Positions 10,456 through 22,158 of a stretch of 34,326 nucleotides of DNA are shown here, in pieces (within the stretch, counting starts at the first letter, position 1; every line of letters starts with the position of its first letter). Under the pieces are notes generated by a model. That model made no database searches. It saw only the letters and a list, made by a program, of their open reading frames with translations, and was not told the DNA's origin. This DNA is from Macrocybe gigantea (Eukaryota > Basidiomycota > Agaricomycetes > Agaricales > Callistosporiaceae). The position numbers were made by a program, and so were the translations under genes. Location: contig SJRY01000230.1 of the NCBI GenBank assembly GCA_011319805.1, positions 1 to 34,326 on the forward strand, in the 5' to 3' direction.

Positions 10456-13400
10456 GTGTACGTTGTCGTGATACGATGGTCCTTCAGACATTCATTTGAG
10501 ATCTTGCACTTCCGAACTGCAGTGGCCGCCCATCTCGCTCGCCCATGATGCTCGAGCAGCGCTTCTGCCACCTTTCCATTCTTACTATACTTTCGCCGCG
10601 TCGAGTTGGAGAGGAAAGCAAGACGCCTGCATCTGCTAATGCTGGAAGAACGAAGTGGTGGAAATGTCTTTCTTTTGGTCAATGTTTGCACCATAGGATT
10701 GTATTACGTGAGCTCAGCTGGAATGTAATCCTAGAATTGCATCTTTTGTCATGTCGAGAAACAGTACGAATGGCGGTTGCTGTGAGCAAGCTCAGCGGAA
10801 CAAGAACCTATCATCGGTTGTTCATACCAAATGGCGAGGAATAGCGTATCCGAAGGAGTGCTGTTCTATGTGATCCCGCTCAAATAACGACGTATGATGA
10901 AGGACACCGATGTTCTGGGCTATCGTTTTCCTGACACGGCACCCGTCGGCAGAAGAAAAGGGCCGACTTACGCGATGAAGATGGCGGACAGCCGTGACAG
11001 GGCATATGTTGACGATAGCAGTGAGCATCTATTCTGCAACAAAAGGTCATTTCTGACTTGTGCCTGTTTATTGGCAACACAGGACAAAGGGCTTCATTAC
11101 AACTGTCTGGATCTGTTGCCCGTGTCGTAACTAGTGCGTTTTTGCCGCAATCGTACTAGGCACCTACAAGTCATCGCTCATCGCGGGCGCTTTTAACTCT
11201 GGTTTATGAGCTCTGGACTCGGCATGATTGGCTCCTCAAGGGCCGTTCCTGCATTATACTCGTCATTTGGTTGAGCATACCCGTCGTGCTATGTAATTCA
11301 GGCTTGTACACCAGCACGCATGCCATACTGTATTTCTTACACTTGCCCTCAGAAAGGACGATCAAAGCTGGTTCAATTCGCTCTTATCACCTACCTATCG
11401 GGACCTCGGCGATCCCCCACACGTTCGCAAACTATCGCAATGGCATGCTTAGGTGCCTTCGAACGGCCCGTTCCTTTCTGCCGACGGTCAAAGGCACACG
11501 TCGTGCCATCCAGACCTGACAAGCGGACTCTTCCACGGTTTGGACCAAAGGTGTCACCGCCCTGATTTACCACACCCTCCTCTCCCCATTGAGCGCCCTA
11601 CCGTGACACCGAAGACGCTGTCGTCGGCGGACGGCCTGGCCATTCCGGGTTTGCGCCGGAACACATTCCGACATGCATTCTTGTTCGTTTGACCGTATCA
11701 TGAGATCGATCATGTCAATGTTGTTCTGCTTTTTTTTTTTCTTTTTCTTTTTTCTTTTTTTTTTTTTTGGGTATTGTACAAGTGAAGCGTATTGCTTTTG
11801 GTACAGACCATCAGCCAACCACCTTCGTTGACTGTTTTGTCCCTCCGTTGATGTTTCCTGCTCTAGCAACAAAGACGAACACTGAACGTACTGAACGGGA
11901 GAAGGCCGTGCCGCGCTCTCTGTCGTGCTCATAAACCTCGCCATCACTCAACCTCAACGCCCTTTCTACTCCGGAACTCGCCTGCCTCGGTGCGTGTGAT
12001 TGTCTAGAGCGTTATCCAGCGCGAAAGTGGCACACGCACGTCTTGTCAGGGACCGGCAGAAAAAGAAGCAGTCACGGCATTTCCGTGAGGCGGACGATTC
12101 TCTGACAGCGCCGCGTCTGCTATAAGATTACTGTCCCATGTCACGATGTGATCATGATTCACGATGTGCAAAAAGTGAATTCCGCCACAACAGCTCGCTC
12201 TCTCCCCTAATAAAAATTCGGGTAGTTGAATACTATATAACCAATCATGTTTACAACATTGTTTCAATGAAACACCTTGTAGTTCTGAAATGCGAGACGA
12301 AAAGTTCAAAAATTTGTGTTTCCCAGTCCATCAAATGCCTCGGAGAAACTAATGCTAATGGTAAACATGTCAAGAGTCATTAGTACTTCTTATTGTATAC
12401 ATTGAATACTCTATTCCCCCAATTTCACCGAGGGACAGACCTTGCGCGATGCTATGGAACGGCTCAAAGTAGGTCCAGAGGTGACTTGAGCGTGATGCTT
12501 TCAACCTCGGTTGAAGCTCCGCGTGCCGAATCCCGGCAGCCAGCGCAGTCGCCCCATTAAACATTCAAGAGATATGCTGCACATTGCAGTCTATTGCAAG
12601 AAAGCTATCAGTGATGCCCGTTCATCCCTTTTCTTCGATCCAACCACATGAGCCATCATCTCATCATCTTCATCATAACTTGCACCGAGTTTTTCGTTGT
12701 TTTCAACATTCAATGGAATGGCTAATTAATACTCATTTTATAGAGATATATATCATGTACCATTTCCCTATCTTCCCCCGTATCCTCCCCCGCCTCCTGC
12801 GGCTACATAGATAATATATCGAGTTCCGTTGGACTATCCCTCACGTGGCACGGAAGCCGCCGGCGGCTTCCCAGCTGAGTCTGTAACTAGTGGGTGACCT
12901 CGCGTGACTGTGTTTTGCATATCCCGGTTTTTTGAGCCTCTCACCTCGGTCAAGGCCCGATGAATGCTATACACCATGAATAATGCTGGGATTTTTATGA
13001 ACACTCTTGAGATGGTTCTTCAAAAGATTTAATAGTTTGAGGAGTACTGGCTTCGTCATTAAAATTATAAAAATCGAAAAGTGAAATATTTGCATTTCCC
13101 AACAAGGGACAGTATCTTGCATGGAGCCCTCAAGAATACAATATTCACTACATAGAAAGGTCCGACGAGTATAACTACGAACGTGCTCCTGACGCATCAC
13201 GAGGGTGATCACCGTCAAACCCTGGTACGAACCAGAAGCAAAGAACCTCTGAAGAAGCTACACGCCTCCCTGCCCAATTTAACCATGTTAGTCCAAAAAG
13301 AAAACACCAAACTGCGATATCCTTTTTCTGTTCGTATACAATGCGTGGCAGGCTCTTGAAACGAGGGTAGGGTGCAAGGACTGGAATGGAGGAAAGGAGC

Positions 13401-13459
13401 GGAAGAAAGAACTTTGCAGAGCGTTGGGGATAATCGGGACGGCGAGAGCAACGTGGTAT
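10456..13459. other. Three-kilobase region without recognised genes
   Basis: I find no recognisable family on either strand. Several 60-126 codon frames exist but overlap each other and lack domain motifs. One minus-strand stretch near 11028-10822 could be read through a possible intron (10929-10969) into TIAQNIGVLHHTSLFERD, but I could not extend it. Features of note are a long T-rich tract at 11731-11768 and a CAT-rich microsatellite-like run at about 12655-12680. The right end is the 3' flank of the GH16 gene. Confidence 0.35.
11731..11768. repeat. Poly-T / pyrimidine tract
   Basis: Nearly 38 consecutive bases of T interrupted by a few C residues. It lies outside any recognised gene. Similar but shorter runs occur inside introns of the genes further right. 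It may be an old retroposon tail or simple-sequence expansion. Confidence 0.7.
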
Positions 13460-15857
13460 CTAGCAGTACCTCCACATCTTCACATAGTCACTACACGGCG
13501 AACAAAAAAAAAGGCGCGCAGGGTCAAGTCAGAGCACGAACGACAGACAGATGAACAGATGGTCAAAAATGAAAAACAAAAGAAGGGACACGCATTTGGC
13601 AACAGTATGAAGACGCCACTCGGAGCGCAGAGCACGGAACAGGCCAGAGGTGACAGAAGCGTTGCACGAAAAGGCAAGAAAAAAAAGGACACAAGAACAG
13701 AACGTACACGATCATCGCACGGTCCTCCACACTTGATGGCCAGGTGGGATACCATTGGTTTTGCGCCCTCAAGAAATCGAGAGGCGGGTCTGAGTAAAGG
13801 GGCGACAGCGAATAGGTTCGGGTCAGTTCAGTATTGCGACATTTAAAATTGAGAAGGCTTCATCGCTTACTCGGCGAATGATCCAGCCAGGGCTTGTCGC
13901 CCTGCCCTTCGGGGAACCATCCGTTCGTGGAGCCCACAGCCACATCCATAATCAGATAGAACTCTGCGAAAAAAGGCAAGGTAATTAAAAAAACACGAAT
14001 AGGGCAAAAGGAAGCATTTCAAATGAATGCTCCAACCTTGATCGAACGGCGTCGCGTTCGTCCCGTTGATCCAGGGATTCTGCAGGGGCACGAGACTCGA
14101 CCCGTTGTTGATGACAGCGGGGAACTCCCCTCTGTCGAAAAAGGGCTTGTTGAACGGTATATCAAGAAGCGTATGCAGCCGGGTGTCCACATAGATTCGG
14201 CTGAAAACAAAAATGACACGCAGATTCTTCTATCAGCACAAAAAAAAAAAAGGAAAGAAAAGATCCAAACGACGCACATCCAGTTCGGTGTCCACTCCAG
14301 CGCATAAGTCCTGAAACCCTCATTGAAGCGGCGCCGCCGCTCCGTCCACCAACTGTAAGACTTGGACGCGCCGTTGAGCTGCGGGGCAGGGCCCCAGTTG
14401 AGCGTTCCCTGGACGTAGTTTGACCCGCTGTGAGAATTGTTGTTTTGAATTTAAAAAAAGAAAAGAAGCAAGGAAATAAATTGTGTGAGCTGCTTCGTCT
14501 TCTCTACGTTCGATCGAGGCATCTGGGCTCACTGGGCGGTGTAGCGTATGCCGTTTCCGCGGGATTCAAGGATGTCGATTTCGCCTGTGTGTCAGGTGTC
14601 TTGCGTCAGGAAAGCTGAGAGACCAGCATGCTGGGGCTTACCGCTCAGAGGCCATGGACCGTAGACTTCGTCGCGTGGAAGCATCCACACGGCCGGCCAC
14701 ATCTGGTGCTCAAGTGAACACAAAATGAAGTAAATAAACGCAAGAAAACCTCACCCAATCACTGTCATAGCCAAAAACAAACCACGGTCAGCCGTCACGT
14801 CACACACTCAGAATACGGAAATAGCCCCCCTACCCGACGGGCATCTTTGCGCGGAACTCGACTCTTCCAAACTTGATGCTGGCGCTCCGACGCGTCGTAA
14901 GGCGAGCGCTCTGCACAGGGTTGATGATCGCGCCGCTCGTGCGGTTGCTGACCTTGCTGCAGGACCTGTAGTACGCGTCCGCGTTGAACACGCGCTGACC
15001 GTTGCGCGTGACGAACCCGCCGTCGGGCCACGTCTGGTTGAACGTGCAGCCGGTGATGTTGTACACCGTCCCGTCGAACACGGCGTCGAGCCCGATCGAG
15101 TCTGATGTGAGCGTCGGCACGATATAGAGCTTTCCGTCTTTGATGAACGAGTTGTTCTGCGACGCCGTCGTCATTTCGAATTCGCCCGTTCTGCATGCGG
15201 AAAGTCAAGCGTCAGGCATTTTGCTTTCGAAATAAAGCGGAGGGGAAAACCTCACCCGAATCCGTCCATGTTGACTTCGCGCATGAACGCGCCGTTCTCG
15301 CCAAAGACGGCATCGGGGTTGTCAAAGTTTTCGTCGAGGACCAAGCACAGCGGATGCCTGTCGAGTCTCACGTTCTTGTATGAAAAGTAGCACTGGATCG
15401 CACCCAGGGCCGCGCCGAGCGACACCAGGATGTACACGACATAATACGCGAACGCGGACCGCGGGTTCTTTACGTCCTTCCACGGCTTCGGGAGCGGCGT
15501 GCTGTCCTTGAGCATGTGCGACCGCATGCGCGTCGCCTTTTTGGGCATCACGGAGATCGGGCGTGGGGTGGCCGCTGGCACGGGCGCTGGCGCGCTGCGC
15601 AGCGAGCGCGGTAACGGGGAAGACTCGCCGCTGGAAAGGCGGATCGCGGAAGAGCTGGGCCGCGAGAGCATGCTCTGCTGGTACTGCCGCACGGAGGAAG
15701 GCCGGCTTGAAGTCGGGGTGGAGAACGGGTCGGTATCGGTTTGGGATTTGGACGTCTGCGCTGTCCCTGGGCGGAGGTCTGCTCCGCTCGCAGTGGCGGT
15801 TGTGGTCTGTTCTGCCGTTGTCGCTGTCGTCGTCATGGTTGCGTCGTTGCTCGCCAC
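13460..15857 (-). CDS. KRE6/SKN1-like GH16 beta-glucan synthesis protein
   Basis: Membrane protein of the KRE6/SKN1 family, needed in fungi for beta-1,6-glucan in the wall. It acts in the secretory pathway with a lumenal GH16-type domain. Ten exons: 15857-15256, 15190-14834, 14761-14755, 14702-14642, 14584-14533, 14427-14278, 14200-14037, 13963-13871, 13789-13708 and 13490-13460. They sum to 1599 nt, 532 residues. A Ser/Thr/Pro-rich cytosolic N-terminus of about 145 residues is followed by one transmembrane helix (AFAYYVVYILVSLGAALGAI), making a type II protein. The catalytic domain shows FGRVEFRAKMP, DWMWPAVWMLP, the GH16 active-site motif GEIDILESRGNG (Glu-Asp-Glu all present), GSNYVQGTLNWGP, YALEWTPNWIRIYVDT, EFYLIMDVAVGSTNGWFPEG and GDKPW. 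It ends VKMWRYC-stop. The 7-nt third exon (TGATTGG) supplies Gly-Asp-Trp of the conserved DWMWPA block. A TATATA lies about 110 bp upstream. The gene is divergent from the GT2 gene at 17253. Confidence 0.93.
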
Positions 15858-15964
15858 TACAGGGAGGGGAGGGCAGCGGCCTAAAGAGAGGAAGGCGATG
15901 TGAGGCAGACGGAGCTGAAAGGAATGCGGGCGAAGGGATGGGCGTGTTTAGTGAGGATGACAGA

Positions 15965-15970
15965 TATATA
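15965..15970 (-). promoter_or_regulatory. TATA-like element of the GH16 gene
   Basis: TATATA, a self-complementary hexamer, lies 108-113 bp upstream of the GH16 start codon, a plausible distance for a fungal TATA box. Position is the only support. Confidence 0.4.
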
Positions 15971-17020
15971 GATGCGGTGGTACCGGAGACTGGAGAGATG
16001 CAGGACGAGAGATGTGACGGGTCCAGGAGAGGACAGATGTCAATAACCTGAAAAGTGAGGTGATTGCATCGCTATCGCGCGGGCTAGAGGTGGTATTTCC
16101 GCGAATGGGAGAAGGGGTGTGGAGGTGTTGATGGACAAGGACAAGGAACCATTTGCAATTTATTATATTAATTCTTTTTTAGTGTTTTTCATGCTTCCAT
16201 GGGATCTGTTTGGCGTCGAATCGGCGTGCGTTTTTACGTGGGAAGACTTCGATTTGCGGAAGAAGGGCGATAGGGGGGTCTGGATGGTTAATCACTTCGT
16301 ATCTATCTGCTTGTTTATTCAGCAGGTGGGAATACCGTAGGCTCTGCGTAATGGTGACACAGAAGGCTGGCGGAGAGCATGAAAGGTTGAACCTAAACCT
16401 TTTGCTCGTCCAAAGTGTAACTGTGCCCTTGCCTCTGTTGCGATATCGGCATGTTGACAGTGGAAAATCATGGGTCTAGGCCGACAGCTCCGAGTCGCCT
16501 GCCTGTGATGCAATCAGCGGCAGGGCGGACGTACGTCGGAAATGTCCATCAGTCAAAGAAAAGCGCGAATTCTTCGTTCGATTGCATGTCCGGAAACATC
16601 AAGAATCAAGTCAGTCCCCCCTGATTTGAAAGAAAGTTCCTTACATGATAACCCAACGGTGAGGACGGCCTTGAGATGGGACATACGGGCTAACTGCAAG
16701 GGGCAGTGGGACGACGTGACCCTTAGGAGCCGGGCAAGTAGCTGAGCAATGCATCGGCCGGATTGGACGTCAGCGAGGTGCTGTAACATCAGGACAGTTC
16801 TTTTAGGCACTGATATTGGATGTCAAGAGATAAAGCCTCCAGGGACAGAACGCTCGCAAAGCGGCACAAGCAATATTAGGACAGAGACGGTGAGCCCTAA
16901 GCATATGCACGGATCGGTCAGAGGGACGATAGGCGACAAAGAGCCTCCGAAAACCACACGGACCCAGTTGAACGGGATCGGCCTGCTAAACGCCTTCGAA
17001 GAAGTGGTTAATAGTGTCAC

Positions 17021-17047
17021 GTCACGGTGTCATGTCCGTCACGGTGT
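17021..17047. repeat. Short direct repeat GTCACGGTGT x2
   Basis: The decamer GTCACGGTGT occurs at 17021-17030 and 17038-17047, 17 bp start to start, in the divergent promoter region near the GT2 gene. The spacing could let two factors bind on nearby helix faces, but function is unproven. Confidence 0.4.
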
Positions 17048-17252
17048 TATTCCCATCCAATCTTGGTGTAGATTGTGAGGTGTGTTGTACATAAAGAACC
17101 AGCTGCCCGGAAAATGACAGCCTTGGCCCCGACTTTGCTTTTCGTCTGCGAGACGGCTGCTGTCGTCTATCTTACCCTTTCTATTCCAATCTAATTCCAC
17201 GTTTCGCCGAACTAACCTCTTCTCTCGTTAATCTTGGACAAGTAAGAAAAGC

Positions 17253-20200
17253 ATGTCGGCCGTTACCATCCACAACAGCGACTATGACCTCTTTGATGCA
17301 TGGCTGCACAAGATTTGTGAGTGACTTTGCTTTCTTTTTTTTTTTTTAATTTTCTATACGAGTCGTTCGGTTCTGAGATCGTTGTAGACGAGAGCACACA
17401 GAAGGACAACTGGTTCATGCCCACCGAGGAGGTTATCTCCACCGGCGTCTGTCTTCGCGTCGAGAACGGGTTCTTCAGGGTGTTTCCATACGAGAACCCT
17501 GCCCTCGTGCCCTTTGAGGCGGCGGTCCGCGGCCTCAACCCCGTCGTCGCTGTCAAGATCCGCAACTCGGCCGTCCTCGCCGCCATGGGCAAAGTGTAAA
17601 TCTCGTCCATCCTTATTTTTTTTTTTGCGTCATAACACCCGCGAACCTTGTACTGATAACTGCGTCCCAGAGCGCCCACCGATGATTCCATCTACATCGA
17701 CCATGAGACGAGGATTCAGATAATAGAATCCATAGACCAGCTTCCTTTCGCCGAAAAAGACCAGTGCGGCGCGTTCGTCGTAAGACACATGTTTCTCCGT
17801 GTATAAGGATCTCACCCGTGCGCATGCTCATTAGCCTCCCTGCACAGCGCGACGAGGCTTCGCTCATCCTCTGGAGCTACGCCCTCGAGACCATCATCCC
17901 GCTCTGCAACGACTTTGAGGAAAAGCTCATCAAACACATCTGGCGCACGCGCAAGGTCGCCCGGCGCTCCGTCGCGCCCCAGTCCGCAAGCTCCAACCTC
18001 AGCTCCCAGGCGCCCTCGTCCGACTTCAACTCGGACGCCGAGCTCAACGAAAAGCCCGACGAGGCGGCGAAACAGGAGGCTCAGGTCGTCGTCGCCGTGG
18101 AGGAGAAGAAGGCGCCTGTCAAGAGGAAATGGTGGAGCTGGAAGCTGCAGCCACCTGCACCTGCTTCTGCGGACGCCGGCGACCCCGAAAAGGGAGCTGG
18201 GCGCAAGAACGAGCGCAAGCTCATCCTTTTCGGCCCGTTCTATGCTGGATGTGGTGCCGCCCTCTCGATGTGTGAGTCTCTTTCGCAGGTGGCGTCTTGG
18301 TGAATGCGGACGCTCACGAGGGCGTCTGTCGTTTTAGATTTCGTCGTGTCCGGTATAACTGTCCTTCTCGAAGAATATGCTCTGGACGGGGATCCAACTC
18401 GTTTTGCGTTGCTCGTCACAATGCCTATCATCTTTTGCATCTCCTTGGTATGACGATCTCAATTTCTGTGTCTCGCACGCTCACTGACTTGTCAACTCAT
18501 CCAGTTCTTCTGTCTTCAGCTCGTCGGCAACCTGTCCCTCATGTATGCGTCTCAGCTGCCTCGATCGTCCCAGATCCAATGACCTGTCTTTGCAGTTTCG
18601 GCCCAGTCAATCAGTATCATGAGAATTCAATGTACTACTCTGCCATCAAGCCCGAGCCTAACCCAGAGATCGACAACAACCTCCCGCATATCACGATCCA
18701 GATGCCCGTGTACAAGGAAAGCTTGGAACTTGTCATGTATGAGCCCATCCCCGATTGTGCGCTCAAGCCATACTGACAACTGTCGTTCCACAAGCGCACC
18801 CTCTGTCTTTTCCATCAAAAAGGCTATGCAGACTTATGCTCGACAGGGTAACGTCAGTCGTTTGATGCAGAAATTATCATTCTGATCGATGATTCCCTCG
18901 ACAGGCGGAACGTCCGCTATCTTCATCTGCGATGACGGTTTGCAGCTTATCAGCGAAGAGGATCGCGAAGAGCGTATCGCGTTTTATGCCAACCATAACA
19001 TCGGATACGTTGCTCGTCCTGGCCATTCGTCTGCTCCTGACGGGTTCAAGCGTGCCGGTCGGTTCAAGAAGGCCTCCAAGTGAGCTTTCTCATCTGATTT
19101 CCGAATCACCGGATTAACCTCGGCGTTTCGTTCAGCATGAACTACGGCTTGGGTAAATATTCCACACTGGAATTTGTCGAGTCGAGCCCTACTAAGATGT
19201 GACATGTGAAATTAGCGCTTTCGCTCAAGTTGGAAAAGTTCCTCGCCCAGCTTGAAGCCGATGGCGTCGAAGACGATCCAAATGATTGCCTCGAAGATAA
19301 AGCTATGCGTATGGCTGCCGAGGAAATCTACGAAGAGAGCGGCAAGAAGTGGAAGCCCTGGTGTGCGAACGGCAAATCACTTCGCATGGGCGAGATCATT
19401 CTTATCATCGATGCGGATACCGTCGTGCCCGAGGTGAGTCTCGATCTGCTTGCTTCCGCCAAGCATGCTAAGCTCTGATTGAATTTTAGGATTGCTTCAG
19501 GGATGCTGCTCGTGAGATGGGTGAATCTCCTGACGTGGCGATCATCCAGCATGATTCAGGTTCGCCTTCTCGTTGTTTTTGTTGCCTTTCTCCATGACGC
19601 TTAGCTCAGACTGGATATCTTGCAGATGTCATGCAAGTCGCTCATCACTATTTTGAGAATGGGATCACGCACTTCACGCGTCGGATAAACAAATGCATCT
19701 CACTCGGTTGTGCCAACGGCGAGGTCGCGCCCTTTGTCGGCCACAACGCCTTCCTGCGCTGGTCCGCCGTCCAGGACGCGTCCTTCATCGACGAAGATGG
19801 GAAGAGGAAGCACTGGTCGGAGAACAACGTGTCTGAAGACTTTGACATGGCGCTCAGGTTGCTCTTGAACGGGTACACGCTGCGGTGGGCCACGTATTCG
19901 AAGGGCGGGTTCAAGGAGGGTGTCTCGCTCACCGTCGTCGATGAGCTCGCGCGGTGGCAGAAGTACGCCTATGGTCGGTCGCCATTGGGCTTTGTGCTGC
20001 CCTTTTGCGCATCTGTCTGACATGACTTGATGCTCAGGTTGTAACGAGATCATCTTCAATCCTCTCATTCAGTGGTGGCGCAAGGGTCCGATCAGCAAGC
20101 AGCTCCGTGGATTCGTCTGGTCTCAAGCGCCTGTGCACTACAAAGTCGGAATGATGTCCTGTGCGTTTTTTTCGTTTCAGCCATCTTATCTCGGATTCTT

Positions 20201-21110
20201 ATTTGATTAAATTTAGACATGTTCTCGTACTGTTAGTCTGATCACTTGCCCGTTGCGTCACGATATCCTAATCTCCTCGCGTTTTTTGTGCTTGATAGAT
20301 GGTATCGCTGCCGCCACAATCGGATCCATCATCAACTACCTCGTCCTCGGTCTCGCGCCGCAGATCGACAGGTTCTACTTGCACAGTTTCGAGATCTTGC
20401 TCGCTTGCACAGTCGTCTTTCCCGGAGTTGGGAACCTTGGATTCACGCTGCTTGAATATCGGCTGGGACATCGGAGCTTTTTTGGTGCGCTGTATGAGAA
20501 TTTGCGATGGGTGCCTTTCTTGTGAGTCGTTCTCGCTCCGCTTCATGTCCGAGGGGTTGTTGCAACTGATGTTGATTGGACGACCAGCGTGTTCTTCTTC
20601 GGCGGCCTGAGCATCCATCTCTCGACCGCTCTATTGGCTCATATGTTCTCGTATAACATGTATGACAACTCTGCGCGCTGGTCGCAAATTGTGATGGGTT
20701 TACTCACGATGCGTCGTTGCCAGGACGTGGGGATCAACAGGCAAAGAAGTGGAACGGTCGACGTTCTGGATCGAAGGTCTGTTGTCAGCTGCGCAAATTG
20801 GGTGAAGGCTTCGTCGGCTGATTGTTCGGTTCAAAAGTTCCTCGCATCTGGCAACGCTTCAAGCTCTCGTTTGTCATCTGCTTCGTTGCTATATGCATGA
20901 TGATCATCTTCACGACCAATGCTGTCCCATACGAGTGGCAGGTCCCAGGGTGGAATTGGGCTCTTATCATTCCTGTTTCGCTCGTTGTTGGCTGCCATAT
21001 CCTCTTGCCGGTGCGTCTGACGTCGGTCCTTGCTTTACAGAGCTGCTGTGTGACAAAGATTTTCTGGGTAGATCGTCTTGAATCCCTGGCTCATGATCTT
21101 TTCGTACTGA
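17253..21110 (+). CDS. GT2 polysaccharide-synthase-like glycosyltransferase
   Basis: Large multi-pass membrane glycosyltransferase of family GT2, of the fungal chitin/cellulose-synthase-like type; its product is unknown. Twenty exons: 17253-17316, 17388-17595, 17671-17779, 17848-18271, 18338-18447, 18505-18542, 18596-18736, 18795-18847, 18905-19079, 19136-19152, 19216-19433, 19490-19559, 19626-19973, 20038-20160, 20217-20231, 20299-20521, 20588-20659, 20724-20776, 20838-21010 and 21072-21110. They total 2673 nt, 890 residues. The first ~280 residues are cytosolic with a charged low-complexity insert. Two helices precede the catalytic domain: ITIQMPVYKESLELV, FICDDGLQL (first Asp pair), IILIIDADTVVPED (DAD), GHNAFLRW, NNVSEDFDMALRLL (Glu-Asp) and ELARWQKYAYG in the QxxRW position. 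Four or more helices follow, ending WLMIFSY-stop. All splice phases match. Start chosen as the first ATG after a pyrimidine-rich leader. It is divergent from the GH16 gene. Confidence 0.92.
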
Positions 21111-22158
21111 ACGCAAAAAAAAAACCTCGGCAACGACCTCAACGCATCGCAAATTTCATGGCTTTTCGTTTTTTTTTGGCTGACTTGTACGGACATTCAG
21201 AATCGTTTTCGGACTCGCGCTTTCTGTCCAACCGATCGATCTCTACCTCACACGTGCACACACTCCTTGCAACTAAACTCTCATTTATATAAGTGCCTCT
21301 CTTTTTTTTTGTGGGTCTTCCGAACGTTACTTGTATGGATGCGTTTTGCGCATTGTAATATCTCACGCTCATTTTTTTTGGTTACTCTTGGTTGGATGGC
21401 TTCTGCTACTTTTTTTTTTTTGGAGTACGAAAACAGGAACTCTTGTCATGTCCCTTCTCCCTCCCTCTCTTCCGCGATTGCGTTACATTCCTACTTATTC
21501 CTGTCCTCCTTTCCGAACGACGCTTTGCTCCTCCTCAGGACCTTGTCCCTCACTGGACTTGGAATTCGTCTGTAAAAGAAGGAAAACGCTCGGTTTTTCT
21601 TGATTTCTGTGCTTTTCTGGTGCATCTTGTTGCTTTATTCTGCGGTTTTTCTTTTTTCTCTTGTTGATGGTTTAGTATTTAGGGTATATTCTGTTTTTGA
21701 ACCAGGTATTACGCTAATTTATACTCGCTTTTTTTTGGATTCCGGTTTGAGACGCTGGACTCTTTACTGATCATGAGAGCGATAGTCATCTTGGGTCATG
21801 TGGTTGAACTTTTGACCTTCAACTCTTCTGCATTGCATTCCGGACAGTGCTTGGCAAGTTCAAACATCTGATGCGTTAACATGACCTGTATAAATCGCAT
21901 CATATCGATGCCCTTGAGGCTAGAGGTAGATTTCTTTTTTTATCTCATGTTGGGTGTGAATCTGCTATCATCGTTCGCTTCAAGGCATGACCTCATGTTT
22001 CGAGGCACCATCAGTGGCCTTCTAGGGTTCTCGACATATGAGATGCCCCGCCATGGGCTAGAACTTGTCTTCGCTACGCCCCGCTTTGCTTATAGCCTTT
22101 CTTCCTTCTCGATCTCCCGCTTGTTTGCGGGGACGCTGAATGTAGGCAAGACACCGCG
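21111..22158. other. T-rich 3' flank and intergenic region
   Basis: About 1 kb between the GT2 stop and the next gene. The first 600 bp are strongly T-rich on the plus strand, with T runs near 21170, 21301-21310, 21373-21380 and 21410-21421, consistent with a 3' UTR or termination zone. The open frames here come from low-complexity T-rich sequence (many Phe and Leu codons) and I do not support them as genes. Confidence 0.5.

Larger units (their letters stand above)
15858..17252. promoter_or_regulatory. Shared divergent promoter region of two cell-wall genes
   Basis: 1.4 kb separates the start codons of the GH16 gene (minus, 15857) and the GT2 gene (plus, 17253). On the GH16 side a TATATA box is at 15965-15970. 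On the GT2 side the last 100 bp are pyrimidine-rich (17155-17230), as is common before fungal starts. The decamer GTCACGGTGT occurs twice, at 17021-17030 and 17038-17047, about 210 bp before the GT2 start. No convincing coding frame is seen; short frames here overlap on both strands. Confidence 0.55.

Noticed and set aside
11567..11947. Minus-strand frame with a run of lysines
   Set aside because: The lysine run is just the poly-T tract at 11731-11768 read on the other strand.
15499..16051. 134- and 162-codon plus-strand frames over the GH16 start
   Set aside because: Antisense shadows of the Ser/Pro/Ala-rich N-terminus of the GH16 protein.
17253..21110. Canonical chitin synthase
   Set aside because: The catalytic order is GT2-like, but the N-terminal region and the ELARWQKY motif do not fit standard chitin synthase signatures, so only a GT2 polysaccharide-synthase-like call is made.
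21267..21667. Hydrophobic plus-strand frames of about 90-100 codons after the GT2 gene
   Set aside because: Phe/Leu richness comes from T-rich 3' sequence; the GT2 protein already ends at a conserved-looking stop at 21108-21110.
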